64,000 bases of DNA from Turnera subulata (taxonomy: Eukaryota; Streptophyta; Magnoliopsida; Malpighiales; Passifloraceae). Within the stretch, counting starts at the first letter, position 1, and every line of letters begins with the position of its first letter. Both the position numbers and the translations under genes were made by a program. Below are positions 1 through 11,225 of the stretch, piece by piece. The stretch spans positions 124,001-188,000 of the forward strand of contig JAKUCV010001894.1 of NCBI GenBank assembly GCA_028386065.3, in the 5' to 3' direction. The notes below the pieces were generated by a model. It had not been told where the DNA came from, did no database searches, and saw only the letters and a program-made list of their open reading frames with translations.

Positions 1-10
1 ATTAAGCAAA

Positions 11-2537
11 ATGACGAAGGCTCATTTTGCTGGTAAAGGTGAAAGAGCTTCGGACTTATTAGGTCTTATACAGTCTGATGTATGTGGACCTATGTCAACA
101 CAGGCTAGAGGTGGTTTTCAGTGCTTCATTACTTTTACTGATGATTACAGTAGATATGGCTATGTGTATCTTATGAAACAACACAAGTCAGAATCCTTTC
201 AAAAGTTCAAAGAATTCAAGAGTGAAGTACAGAATCAACTCGGAAAGAGTATTAAAATGCTTCCATCTGATCGAGGAGGTGTATTCTTAGACCGAGATTT
301 TCTTGATCATCTAAAGCAATGTGGTATTGTATCACAACTTACTCCACCAGGTACGCCTCAATGGAATGGTGTATCTGAAAGGAGGAATAGAACTTTGTTA
401 GACATGGTTCGTTTTATGATGAGTCAAGCTGACCTTCCTTCTTCATTTTGGGGACATGCATTATTAAGTGTTGCCTTTACACTTAACCGTGTTCCATCTA
501 AATCGGTTGAAAAGACACCATATGAGATATGGACAGGGAAGCGTCCCAATTTGTCTTTTATGAGGATCTGGGGTTGTGAGGCTTTCATGAGACGAGAAGC
601 ATCAGATAAACTCGGCCCTAAATCCGTCAAGTGCCTCTTTGTTGGATATCCTAAGGAAACTAAAGGATATTATTTCTACATTCCCGCAGAGCACAAAGTG
701 TTTGTTGCTCGTACTGCTATTTTTCTTGAAAGAGAATTCATTTCTAGAAAGATCAGTGGGAGAAAAATAGAACTCGAAGAAGTTCGAGGTTTAGAGGCTG
801 AGATGGAACAAGGACAAGAACCACCAGATGTTGTGGGTGAAAAACCTGTGCCTGTAACACATGGACTACGTAGGTCTGATAGGATTAGGCAAGAGCCTGA
901 GAAATATGGATTTCTTATGACTCATACTGGAGACGTGACGCTCATAGAAGAGGATGAGCCCACTTCCTATCAGCAGGCTATTACGGGTCCAGACTCTAAG
1001 AAGTGGCTAGAAGCCTTGAATTCGGAGATGGAATCCATGTATGAAAACAAGGTATGGACCTTGGTTGATCCACCTGAAGGGGTAAAACCTATTGGGTGCA
1101 AGTGGGTCTTTAAGAAAAAGACCGACATGGATGGTAATGCGATTACCTTTAAAGGGCGATTGGTTGCGAAAGGTTTCAAGCATGTTTATGGTATTGACTA
1201 TGATGAAACTTTCTCACCAGTTGCCATGGTTAAATCCATCCGGATTCTATTGGCTATAGCAGAATACCATGATTATGAGATGTGGTAAATGGATGTCAAA
1301 ACCGCTTTCCTTAATGGAAATCTTTTAGAGGATGTGTACATGACACAACCTGATGGTTTTGTCACTCTAGAAAAATGCTAACAAGGTATGCAAGTTGCAA
1401 AGATCCATTTATGGATTAAAGCAAGCTTCTAGGAATTGGAATCTTCGTTTTGATGAAGTAATCAAACAGTTTGGTTTCATTAAAAATGAAGATGAGCCAT
1501 GTGTTTACAAGAACGTTAGTGGGAGCACAATCGTTTTCTTGTTATTGTATGTTGACGACATTCTACTCATTGGGAATGATATACCGACACTGCAGTCTGT
1601 AAAAACTTGGTTAGGAAAGAATTTCTCAATGAAGGACTTAGGAGAAGCTACCTACATGCTAGGTATAAAGATCTATAGAGATAGATCCAAAAGGCTTCTT
1701 GGGCTAAGTCAAAGTACATATATTGACAAGGTGCTAAAGAGGTTTAGCATGCAAGATTCCAAGAAAGGTTTCTTGCCCATGTCACATGGCGTATCTCTCT
1801 CAAAGAATCAATTTCCTAGAACATTCAAGGAGAAAGAGCGGATGAGTAAGATTCATTATGCATCAGCAATAGAATCTATCACGTATGCCATGCTATGTAC
1901 TCGACCGGATGTCTCATATGCATTAAGTGTCGCAAGCAGATACCAATCTGATCCTGGTGAAAGTCACTGGACAGTGGTTAAGAACATCCTTAAGTACTTA
2001 AGAAGGACTAAGGATGCATTCCTTGTTTATGGAAGCGTTGATGAACTTGTTGTAAAGGGTTACACAGATGCTAGCTTCCAAACTGACGGGGATGACTTTA
2101 GATCGCAGTCAGGTTATGTGTTTTGTCTTGGAGGTGGTGCTGTATGCTGGAAGAGTTCAAAGCAAGAGACAGTTGCCGACTCTACAACTGAGGCTGAGTA
2201 CATAGCCGCCTCAGATGCGGTGAAAGAGGCTGTTTGAATTAAGAAGTTCGTAACTGAACTTGGGGTGGTTCCTAGTATTGACAGTCCAATTGAGCTCTAT
2301 TGTGACAACAATGGGACAATCGCACAGGATCAAGAACCTAGATACCACCAGAGATCAAAACATATACTCCGACGCTATCATCTTATTATAGAGATCATTG
2401 ATAGAGGCGATGTCAGGCTGTGCAAAGTTCCTTCTGAGAACAATGTAGCAGATCCATTGACTAAGCCACTCTCACAGCAGAAGCATGATGGTCATACTGC
2501 ATCCATTGGTATTAGATACATGGATGATTGGCTTTAG
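11..2537 (+). pseudogene. pol: copia pol: integrase - reverse transcriptase - RNase H, broken
   Basis: Encodes the enzymes that copy and insert the element. The first frame (11-1288) holds the integrase core: an aspartate in LIQSDVCGPM, a second in SDRGG, and a glutamate in NGVSERRNRTL. The start of reverse transcriptase follows (CKWVFKKKTDMDG, GRLVAKGF, DETFSPVAM). A TAA replaces a sense codon just before [11 protein letters not shown] (about 1286). An extra base in an A run near 1373 shifts the frame. The second frame (1395-2237) contains the catalytic YVDDILLIG and RNase H text up to EAEYIAAS. A TGA in place of the usual tryptophan ends it at 2237, and RNase H finishes at 2265-2537 (YCDNNGTIAQD, ADPLTKPLS). 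At least three lesions make it non-functional. Its closest relative in the window is the pol at 17595-20052. Confidence 0.93.
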
Positions 2538-2551
2538 TGCAAGTGGGAGAT

Positions 2552-4107
2552 TGTTAGTGTAATATGCCCCAAAGCCAATCATTGGATGATTGTACATAGT
2601 CATGTAAATACATTAAGGTTATTCCAATGAATATGTTTACGAGATAAATGCTTGCACATATTTATAACCCTAGAATATTTTATATTCTTAAATGTCCCTA
2701 GTCGATTATTATTATGGATGGGTTGTAATAATAAATTAAGACTAGCGTATGTTGAGAATTATATGAGATATGAATTCTACATATGGGTACAAGTTAGAGA
2801 ACTTGCGGACTGGACCGACCCACATAAGAACCCTACATGGAACGTTATATGATTGTCATTAGTGGTTCTTATATGTATTGTCCTTAGACCTGAGATCATC
2901 AAGGTTCCCAACATATGAGTCGTATACTTTAATATTATTCCTAGTCACTCGTAACTGAGTAGACGTAAGGGTAATCATTGGGTATATGACGTAATGTGTA
3001 GTGGGTTTTGATCGATCAAGATGGGATTCATCCAACCCATATAATGGGTATATTATTAGATGGGCCTTTTGATAGGGTTGAACTGCTAAATGCGTGGCCA
3101 CGCTCGGATTATGTGAGATGGTGATGTCATGAGTATCCGGTTTTACACAGTTAACTCGGGGATCAGGAAACTAAGATTAAACATATACGAGATTGACGTT
3201 TTCCATGTCTCGTGTTTAATCTTGACAATGGGACGAAAGGAGGATGACATGTTTCCGAGGCATAATGAATCAGTATTGATCTTGTTGTTTGGGTAACAAT
3301 GATGTGTTGCTAGACACCGCTCATTGTTTATAATTGTAAAATGAGATTTTACAATTATTGCCAAACGTTACAAGTGCCTACAGGGTCACACACTTAGAAC
3401 TGTTGATTCGAGCTGGTGGTGGAACTATGGTTGGACCGTGGTTCGACCAGATGGGTGGACCACTGTTGAACCTTGGTTGGACCATGGTTGGACTAGGTCG
3501 TTTTGGGCTGATTTAGTTCACTAATTATCAGAATTATTGAACCAAAATTAATGCCATATGATGTGTAACCCCATTAATGCTTAGTGGAGCATCCATTAAT
3601 GCTTAGTGGAGCAATAAGACATAGTGGAGACATGAATAGGCTAAAAGTATAATCATGATGGTTAATGCATGATGATGTTGGCCATTGTCTCATTAATCTA
3701 TGCATTAATTGTGTGTATAAATAGGGCTTGATAATCAGATTATCAACACACACAACATTCACACACAATTTAGATTACACCATTCTTTGAGAAAGAAAGA
3801 AGCACATATAAACACTAATTTCTAGCTCTCGAAAATTTTGCAGCTAGCACTGCGGTTCGGGAGTGCTCGGGTTAGTGATCGTGAGACGGTTGCTAGCAGT
3901 CATCAACGGTTCGTGCGGATACCGTAGAGGAGCCGGATTTCTTGTCGGGTTCTTGCTGATTCTACACTACAGTTGGGTGAAAGACCTCAACCAAGCAAGG
4001 TACGAAAAATTGTTATTCGGTTTAGTTAGCTTCACTTAGATCCTCCAAGAGTACCGGGTCTTTCCGCTACGTTTTGATTGTCAAGTTTGCATGCCCGGTT
4101 ACTATCA
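2552..4107 (+). repeat. 3' LTR of the Angela-like element
   Basis: Follows a purine tract, AAGTGGGAGAT (2541-2551), and begins TGTTAGTG. Matching sequence recurs in reverse at 16087-17580, 22857-24389 and 55775-57314. A TATA box (TATAAATAGGG) lies near 3716. Upstream of it, 3417-3495 holds degenerate 11-bp repeats of GGTTGGACC type. The right end is approximate. Confidence 0.88.
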
Positions 4108-5379
4108 ACAACGACCCCGTATACTTGCGGGAAGCTATCAGGTGGCCATGCAATCTTTGAACAATTCTTGACCAGGTCCACGGTCCCAAATCTTCTCTTG
4201 AAATATTTCTTTTTAGGTTCTAAAAATTTTTGGAATTAATTAATTAATTCTTGGATGCTCCAATGAGCACCTGCCACGTGTACACGGGTTGGCTGTGTGG
4301 AAATAATCTGCTACCAACTTGTGATGCCATTTCAAGCAAGCCCAAAATTTACTGTTTTAATTCAAAGAAGTCCAAAAACTCCTCATTACCTGCACAAAGG
4401 ACCTCGCACGCTAGGATAAGAGATTTATTAAAAATAAAATGAAATAAAAGCTAGAAAAGTAAATAAACAAATATAAAAAAATGATAAAAAGGCCACAAAA
4501 TATACCCCGAGATGTGTGTAAAATATGCACACATCATATTTTCCCTAGATGTGTTTAGAATTGTTTTAGATGACTTGTGAGGGTCTCTGGGTACCTAAGG
4601 GTCTATATATAGTGTTTTAGAGTCGGTGGAATTGAAGAAAACCCTAAAACCCAAGTCCAATCCCGAGGAGGAAACATTCTGATATGACCGCCAGGCCTAG
4701 GCGGTCATGGCGAGAGGACCGCCAGGCCCGACAGTCATCCCCCCAAGACCACCAAGTGCGGTGGTCATACACCTACAAGCCCGCCCCACCGATTCAAAAA
4801 AAATGAAAAAAGAGGAGAAAAAGAGGAAAAAGAGAGGGAAAAGGGAGAAAAAGAAAAGGAAAAAGAAAAGAGAGAGAAAAATAGGAGAAAAACACACGTT
4901 TTGACCAAGTCAAAGTTTTATTGAGCCAAAGAAGCACCTGTTGACTTTACTTGAATTTACGGCAACAAAATTATTTGCTTAAGTGTTTCCCATTGATATG
5001 GGGCCCGCCATGGTCCCCATATTTCGACAAGCCACACAAGGGCATGTTATCCTACATTGACAAATTTAGGGGCAAGATGGGACCAATTATTTGATTTCAA
5101 ATCGTGCATTGTTTTAGAATTACCACTAGGGGAACGAATTCCCTGAGATGACTCAAAACCGGGGGCATGTTACCCCACATCAAACCGATGATTAGAGGTG
5201 CTAGGGACACTGTGCTCCAAAAGTTGGTAAATAAACCAATGGGCAGGGTGTGCCCACAATTGAGTGATGATATCCAAACATAGAGCATGATATTCTCGGG
5301 TTCCAACCCATTGTGAAAAATCCTTTTTCATAGACACAAAAAACCAAAACTAGGGTCACGACCACCCAATTTGATCAAA
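4108..5379. other. Unassigned repeat-derived sequence with a possible Tat-like LTR relic
   Basis: No coding frame is convincing. Around 4600 there is TCTATATATAG, and 4684-4770 has GACCGCCAGG/CCTAGGCGGTC palindromes. These are in the same order as the TATA box and GCCAGGACCTGGC repeats of the minus-strand LTRs at 7447 and 13733, so 4500-4900 may be an eroded LTR of that family. A purine run of about 90 bases follows (4797-4890). From 5000 to 5340 there are loose GGGGGCATGTTACCCC-like motifs resembling the next array. Confidence 0.35.
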
Positions 5380-5810
5380 CCGGGGTTAAATGATCCCCAA
5401 ACTTTTTCTTCCCCAAGTGGAATAATTAAACTAGGGTTAAATGATCCCCAATTTTTTCCTTCCTCATCGAAGTACTCAAACCGGGGTTAAATGATCCCCA
5501 ACCTTTTTTCTTTCTCTAGGTGGAGCAATAAAACTGGGGTTAAGTGATCCCCAAGCATTCTCTTCCCCAGCAGAATTGCTCAACCCAGAGTTAAATGATC
5601 CCCAAACACTTCTTTTCCCCAATGGAACATTCAAACCCCAAACACTTCTTTCCCTAGTGAAACATTCAAGCCAGGATTAAATGACTCCCAACCTTTCAAA
5701 TAGGAATTAAATGACTCCCAACCTTTCAACCCCAGATAGGATTAAATGACTGGCAACCTTCCGGGATTAAATGACACCCAGCCTTCCCTAGGGATTAATT
5801 GACTCCCTAA
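5380..5810 (+). repeat. Tandem array of GGGGTTAAATGATCCCC units (3' UTR of a Tat-like element)
   Basis: About ten copies of a motif near GGGGTTAAATGATCCCCAA occur every 20-55 bases, decaying rightwards to GGATTAAATGACTCCC. Each copy can fold, with GGGG pairing to CCCC. The array lies just upstream of a polypurine tract and LTR start at 5962-5978. That is where Tat/Ogre elements are known to carry variable tandem repeats. Confidence 0.75.
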
Positions 5811-5961
5811 CCACCAACCTGGGATGATTTGATTCCCGCACCCAGGGCATGGAATGCTGCAACCCATGGTATACGGATAACATCATCACCAATAGTATCA
5901 GTCTCCCCAAAAGTTGGTTGTTCTTTCCTAACATTGTCTCGTCCTCAGTTCCTAAGGACTC

Positions 5962-5977
5962 GTCAATGAGGGGCATC
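5962..5977 (+). other. Polypurine tract of the older Tat-like element
   Basis: GTCAATGAGGGGCATC directly precedes an LTR start reading TATGAACACCC. The same junction occurs in reverse at 9078/9079 (GAGGGGCATC then TGTGAACACCC). It would prime plus-strand synthesis. Confidence 0.7.
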
Positions 5978-7441
5978 TATGAACACCCAAATTTGGACCA
6001 CTCATATTTTCATCAATTTAGGCTTTTTATGTGTTTTAAACCCAAGGTTAGTTTAACGACTTAATCCTAGGCTAAGAATACATTTGAAGTGTAAGTTAGT
6101 GAAGTATGGTATTTTATTTATTTGGACTCTATGTGTCTTGACCCAATACTATTTAAATGTTGTAACTTTGGGCTAAAATATGTTTAGGTTTAAGTTAACG
6201 AAATATGGACTTTCCAGCAATAACCAGCCCATAAAATACATTTCCTAGAGCTCACATTTTAGATCTATTTTTTGTGAAACTCAGAATTAAATTCACAATT
6301 TTTGTGAAAAATATTTTTATGGTAAAAAGTGTATGGAAATTACGTAATTAGGATGCATTAATGATACATGGAAGGTTTTGGAGGAGTAGTAATCAAGAAA
6401 AGCATACTTTTTGGTCTGATAAGGTGTTAATTGCACGTGAGGATCAAACCAGATCGGTTTAATGAGAATCGGGGCTAAAAAAAGACAAGAACAACAATAG
6501 GGGAAAGTGTCGGGCGGTTATCCCGACATGAAGGTCAACACCTTGCGGTCAAGATGCCATGGCCGCCGGCACTGAGCGGGCAAGTCTCAATGCCCAGCGG
6601 AACCTTCCCTGATTTTTGCCATTAATTCGATTCCAGCAGATTTTCTCCAGTTTTTTAGCCAGAATCTCGTCTATTATGAGATCCACGACCTCTATACGCC
6701 CCAAAACTATGTAAATAGAGCCTCCCTATTCTTATGCAAGAGGTCACGAATTCATTTCTACATAAACCCTATAAGCTTGAGTGTTTGGAGAAACTCGACC
6801 TCTCCATGCCCATCAACACTTTTACAGGCTTTTATTCTGGAGAAATTTTGTGGTGAAGAGCATCAAGAGGTTGCCAACAAGAGTAGATATCTAGAGGAGA
6901 TTTAAAGATAGAGCTTAAAAGTGGAAAAAAAAGTGGGTGAATAAAGCAACCCAAAACAAGGAGCTGTAGGAGGGCTACAAGAGGTAACATTAAACTCTTT
7001 TTGATTGAGTTTTCGCTGATCTAAAACTATTGATGATGACTTGACTTTTGTATGATGCAATGTAAGAACTGCGTGAGCTTTGAACCCGATTTTCGGGGTA
7101 CGTAGGTGGTTTCTAATGGTGGAAACTCAAGCTCAATTAAGTTTTATTTTCCTTTTTATTTTCAGATTTATTTGATTATTTTATTTTTGTGATTTGCTTC
7201 CACACTTGCACACTTACACAAGGCATGCTTTTTATTCTTCAATTGCACAAAGTTTCGCCCCAACATAGATAGGTGCCTAACACCTTCCCATATGTGACGA
7301 ACCTCTAAATCCAACAATCTCTGGTACGCTAAAGATCAGCCCTTATGTTGTTGCCTAAGAAAAAGGATGATGTTTAATGGTTTTTCCCTTGATTTTTCAA
7401 AAAAATAAAATAAGGGTGACGACTCCATTGATTGTTGGAAT

Positions 7442-7446
7442 GTTGG
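7442..7446. repeat. TSD GTTGG, left copy
   Basis: GTTGG immediately precedes the nested element and is repeated exactly at 15361-15365. Confidence 0.9.
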
Positions 7447-9078
7447 TGTGAATACCCGACCCAAAATCACTTGGGCCTATTCACCTAATCCTTTCACCTT
7501 CTTCTTCGGGTCAATCCCATAACATTGGAGTCGCCACCCAAGTTTTATTAAGGACAAAACTTGGGAAAAACCATAATATGACTCCTTTAGGCTACATGGT
7601 CATGGTGAACCAAAGTTATGCATCGGGGGTTCGTCACAGATGGGAAGGTGTTAGGCACCCATCCGTGTTGGTTGGAGACTATGTGCAATTATGAAATGCA
7701 AGTGTGCCTGGTGCAAGCGTGCAGGTGTGGAAAGTAAAGAGAAGGGGAGAAGAAGAAGAATTGGGTTGCATCCCGTTGTAAGACCGAGATCACCTACGTA
7801 CCCGAGTGATCGGGGTCAAAGCCACGTAGTTCTAAACATGGCACAAATCAGCCACTTACATCATCAAAAGCATCAGCATATAATCAACAAAGATCAATCA
7901 AAAGAGAGGGTTTAGTGTTACCTCTTGTAGCCCTCCTATAGCTCCTTGTAATAGGTTGAGTTCTACACCCACCTTCTTGCCGTTTCTAAGCTCTGTGGTT
8001 GATCCTCTCCTTGACCTCTCCGAGCTGAACCACTGTTAATGTCTCCAACGAAAATTCTCCAGAGTTTCTACCTAAGAAATGGGTTTCTAGGCTTGAAGGA
8101 GTAGCATTTCTCCAAGCACTCAAGGCTTATGGGTGTGTATGTTAGAAAAAATGTGTGTCCTTTGAAATATGAATGGGGTGTCCTATTTATAGTGTTCTGG
8201 TGAGTGCAGGGGCATGGACCTCTTAATGATGAAAATTTTGGCTGAAAATCTGGGCCAAAACCGTGTAGAATCGAATTAGGAATGAAAATCGGCAAAAAAT
8301 CAGTTTCTGGGCGCCCATGTTCGCCAGGACCTGGCGGACATCCCAGAGGACCTGGCGGTCATCCCTGCATGTCCGCCAGGACCTGGCGGTCATCCCTACA
8401 TGTCTGCCACGACCTGGCGGTCATCCCGAGATGGCCGCCCGGCACCGTCGGTTTCACGCGTTCTTTCTTTTTTTTCAGCCCCCAATCCCCCAAATTTCTC
8501 CCTGATTTGATCCTACCGCATAATTAACTCCTAATTAACCCAGAATAACTCCATTACTTGATAATTACTCCTCTAAATCATTCCATAACTAATTGATTAC
8601 ACGTTAACACCCATTCAAGCCAAAATCATACCAAAAACACAAAATCTAATTAAATAATGATTTAACTCTGATATTCCGCAAAAATTAGAGCTAAAATTAA
8701 CCTGCAAGAAATGTGTTAATGTGCTACTCAAACTCTGGAGGATTCATTAACTTTTGCCCTTTAACCCATTCTCACCCCAAAGATAAATCATCTCATTAAA
8801 ATTGGATTAAAGATAGATAAAAGGCCCAAGTAATGAAATAAACACATTTTAGTGTAAATAAACCTTTGTATATATTTTTACCCTAAGATTAAATCTTCTC
8901 ATTAATCCTAGTATTCCAATATACAAGGGCTCAAATCACCAAAATCTATTATTTCCACTAAAATAAATTATTGACGTGGCCTACTCCTAGGACCAAATCA
9001 TCTCATTAATCCTAAGTTCCAACATGTTCAAAATCCAATTTTAGTAGAAAAGACATGGGTCAAATTTGGGTGTTCACA
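7447..9078 (-). repeat. 3' LTR of the LARD
   Basis: 1632 bp, with TGTGAA/TTCACA inverted ends. On the minus strand a TATA box CTATAAATAGG lies at about 8183-8192. GC-rich palindromic repeats at 8323-8436 lie 130-250 bases upstream of it. Very similar to 13733-15360. Confidence 0.92.
8323..8436 (-). promoter_or_regulatory. U3 palindromic repeats GCCAGGACCTGGC
   Basis: Four near copies of CCGCCAGGACCTGGCGGTCAT, the core being a near-perfect 15-17 base palindrome, occur about every 33 bases upstream of the minus-strand TATA box. The partner LTR has them at 14607-14725. Position suggests enhancer-like elements; that is inference. Confidence 0.55.
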
Positions 9079-9092
9079 GATGCCCCTCGTTG
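9079..9092 (-). other. Polypurine tract of the LARD
   Basis: On the minus strand CAACGAGGGGCATC abuts the 3' LTR start. It parallels the PPT at 5962-5977. Confidence 0.75.
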
Positions 9093-9180
9093 ATTAGTCC
9101 TTAGAGACTAAGGATGAAACAACGTAAGAAAGGAACAACCAAATTTGAATGACAGATGCAAGTGGTGTGTGCCATGAATT

Positions 9181-10862
9181 TTGAGCAGCTACGCTCTTGG
9201 TTTGAAAATTTGGGGCAGCTGTGCCACCAAGACACAATCCAAATCATTCAAAATGATGGGGCAACCATACCCCCAAATGCGTAATCTTCTCAAAATTTTG
9301 GGCTACTATGCTCTCAGGAGGTGATCAATTTTAACTCTTCGGGAAGCTATGCCCAATGATGCATGATTATTTTCAAACCTCGTGGCAGCTATGGCCCTAA
9401 TGCTTAAAAAGTCGGATAGCTATGCCCCTTGTGTGCAATCAATTCGAAACATATGGGCAGCTATGCCCTTGACATGACCAATTTTAGAAACTTGGACAAC
9501 TATGTCCTTAGTTTGCAATAAACTTAAGAAAGCTGGGCAGCTATGCCCCTGGTGTAACTATTTTCAGAAACTCGGGCAGCTATGCCCTCAATGTAGTCAA
9601 CTTCAAAAATTTGGGCAGGTATTCCCCTGATATAATTAGCTTCACAAATTCGAGTAGCTATGCCCTTCGTTTGAAATCATCTTGAAGAAATCGGGCAACT
9701 ATGCCCTTAACATGATCAAATTAACAAATCAGGTAGCTATGCCCTCCATGCAATCAAATTCAAAAATGCGGGCAGTTATGCCCTTCATGCAACCAAGTTA
9801 AGAACTCGGCCAGCTATGCCCATCAATTAAATTTTGGAAGCTTGGGTAGCTATACCCTTCAAATTTAAAAATTTGGGCAGCAATGCCCTTTATGCGATCA
9901 AAGTAAAAACTCAGGCAGCTATGCCCTTCATGCAATTAAATTCAAAAACATCAAGCAGCTATGCCCAACATGCAACCAAGTTAAGAACTCGGGTAGCTAT
10001 GCCCTTTAAATTCAAATATTTGGGCAGCTATGCCCTTCATATGCTCTACTTCAAAAATGTCCAGACAGCTATGTCCCTCTCAATAATTTGGGCAGCTATG
10101 CCCAAGGTGTAATGAACTTTGAAAATATGGGCAGCTATGCCCTTCTCAACTTCAATAATTAGCGCAACTATGCCCCTCTTGTTCAAAAATAGTCCGGGCA
10201 GCTATGCCCTTGATGTACTTAAATCAAGAATTGGGACAGCTACGCCCTTCTCAATGACACAGGTAGCTATGCCCAGGCAGTTATGCCTTTCATGCAAGCA
10301 AATTAAAAAACTTGGGCAGCTATGCCCCTTGTGCTCAAAAACTCGGGCAGCTATGCCCCTGATGTATCGAAAAGAAATCCGGGCAGCTATGCCCACCATG
10401 CAATCATGAACTTGGGCAGCTATGCCCTTCCATTTCAAAAACTTGGGCAGTTATGCCCATGATTTAAAATCGACTCAAAAGGTTTGGGCAGCTATGCCCC
10501 TCAGATTTATAAAACCTCAGGCAGCTATGCCCCTGATAAACTTAAATAAAAAAATTTGGGCACCTATGCCCATGGCGTAATCAATTTCGAAAAATGTGGG
10601 CAGCTATGGCCTCTTTCAACATCAGAAAATTAGGGCAGCTATGCCCCTCATGTTTAAAAATCCAGACAGCTATACCTTTTGTTCAACTTTCAAAATTAGG
10701 CATCTATGCCACTTATTCAATTTCTTTAAAACTAGGGCAGCTATGCCCTTTGTACACTCATTCCAAAAACATGGGCAGTTGTGCCCTTAGAATCAGACAT
10801 TAAGTCTAATGGGGTAGTCTGCCCCGAAAATTATACAATTCAAATCATGGGGCAGCATGCCC
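9181..10862 (-). repeat. Satellite-like array of GGGCAGCTATGCCC hairpins
   Basis: Roughly 45 copies of a conserved core (GGGCAGCTATGCCC, a 5-bp stem around GCTA) are separated by A/T-rich variable spacers, with core spacing of about 30-44 bases. The best copies are at 9450-10790, decaying at both edges. The array lies in the 3' UTR next to the polypurine tract, as described for Tat/Ogre elements. Short open frames across it are by-products of the repeat. Confidence 0.9.
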
Positions 10863-10879
10863 CTGGCATCATTTCACAA

Positions 10880-11225
10880 AAGAGGTTGGGCCTTACAACT
10901 CGTTTTATTGAGAATGCCCAAACTCATTAACACAAGTTGCGGCTTACATCTTCTCGAATGCCCAAGCTCACATCTTGACTCATCAACAAAAATTGGGGCT
11001 TACATCTTCTTGAATGCCCAAACAACACACATTAATTTTATAAAAAAAAAACTGGGCCTTACATCTTCTCAGGAATGCCCCACATCAATCATTAATCATC
11101 AAAAGCGGGGGGCCGCCATGCCCCTGCAGTCTACAGGTGATCTACATCTCGGGTGCGGGCATGGCGTGCCCGTTGTTCTACAAATGAGGCCTTTTAAGAA
11201 GTCGGGCATGCCGTGCCCCTCCAGT
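10880..11225 (-). repeat. Second-generation repeats bracketed by GGGC...GCCC
   Basis: Four copies of GGGGCTTACATCTTCTTGAA followed by TGCCC occur about every 55-65 bases (10885-11090). Single hairpins such as GCGGGCATGGCGTGCCCG (11155) and GGGCATGCCGTGCCC (11203) follow. Different text, same GGGC/GCCC bracket as the main array. Confidence 0.7.

Larger units (their letters stand above)
1..4107 (+). mobile_element. Angela/BARE-like Ty1/copia retrotransposon, 5' part outside window
   Basis: The window opens inside the integrase of a copia element. The order integrase, reverse transcriptase, RNase H, polypurine tract and 3' LTR is visible. The LTR begins TGTTAGTGTAATATGCCC, like the TGTTGGAAATATGCCC start I recall for wheat Angela, and the long 1.5-kb LTR and RNase H text fit that lineage. 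The 5' LTR, gag and protease lie outside, so the TSD cannot be checked. The 3' boundary is uncertain by a few bases, because the usual ...GGTTACTTACA end reads GGTTACTATCA here. Confidence 0.9.

Noticed and set aside
4697..4904. Lysine-rich open frame and its phenylalanine-rich complement
   Set aside because: Low-complexity purine run read on both strands.
9834..10803. Several overlapping open frames rich in AAMP and GQLCP words
   Set aside because: Translation of the satellite repeat in different frames.
9181..10862. CRISPR-like regular repeat array
   Set aside because: Unit cores vary, spacers are related to each other, and the array sits in the 3' UTR of a plant LTR element. No cas genes.
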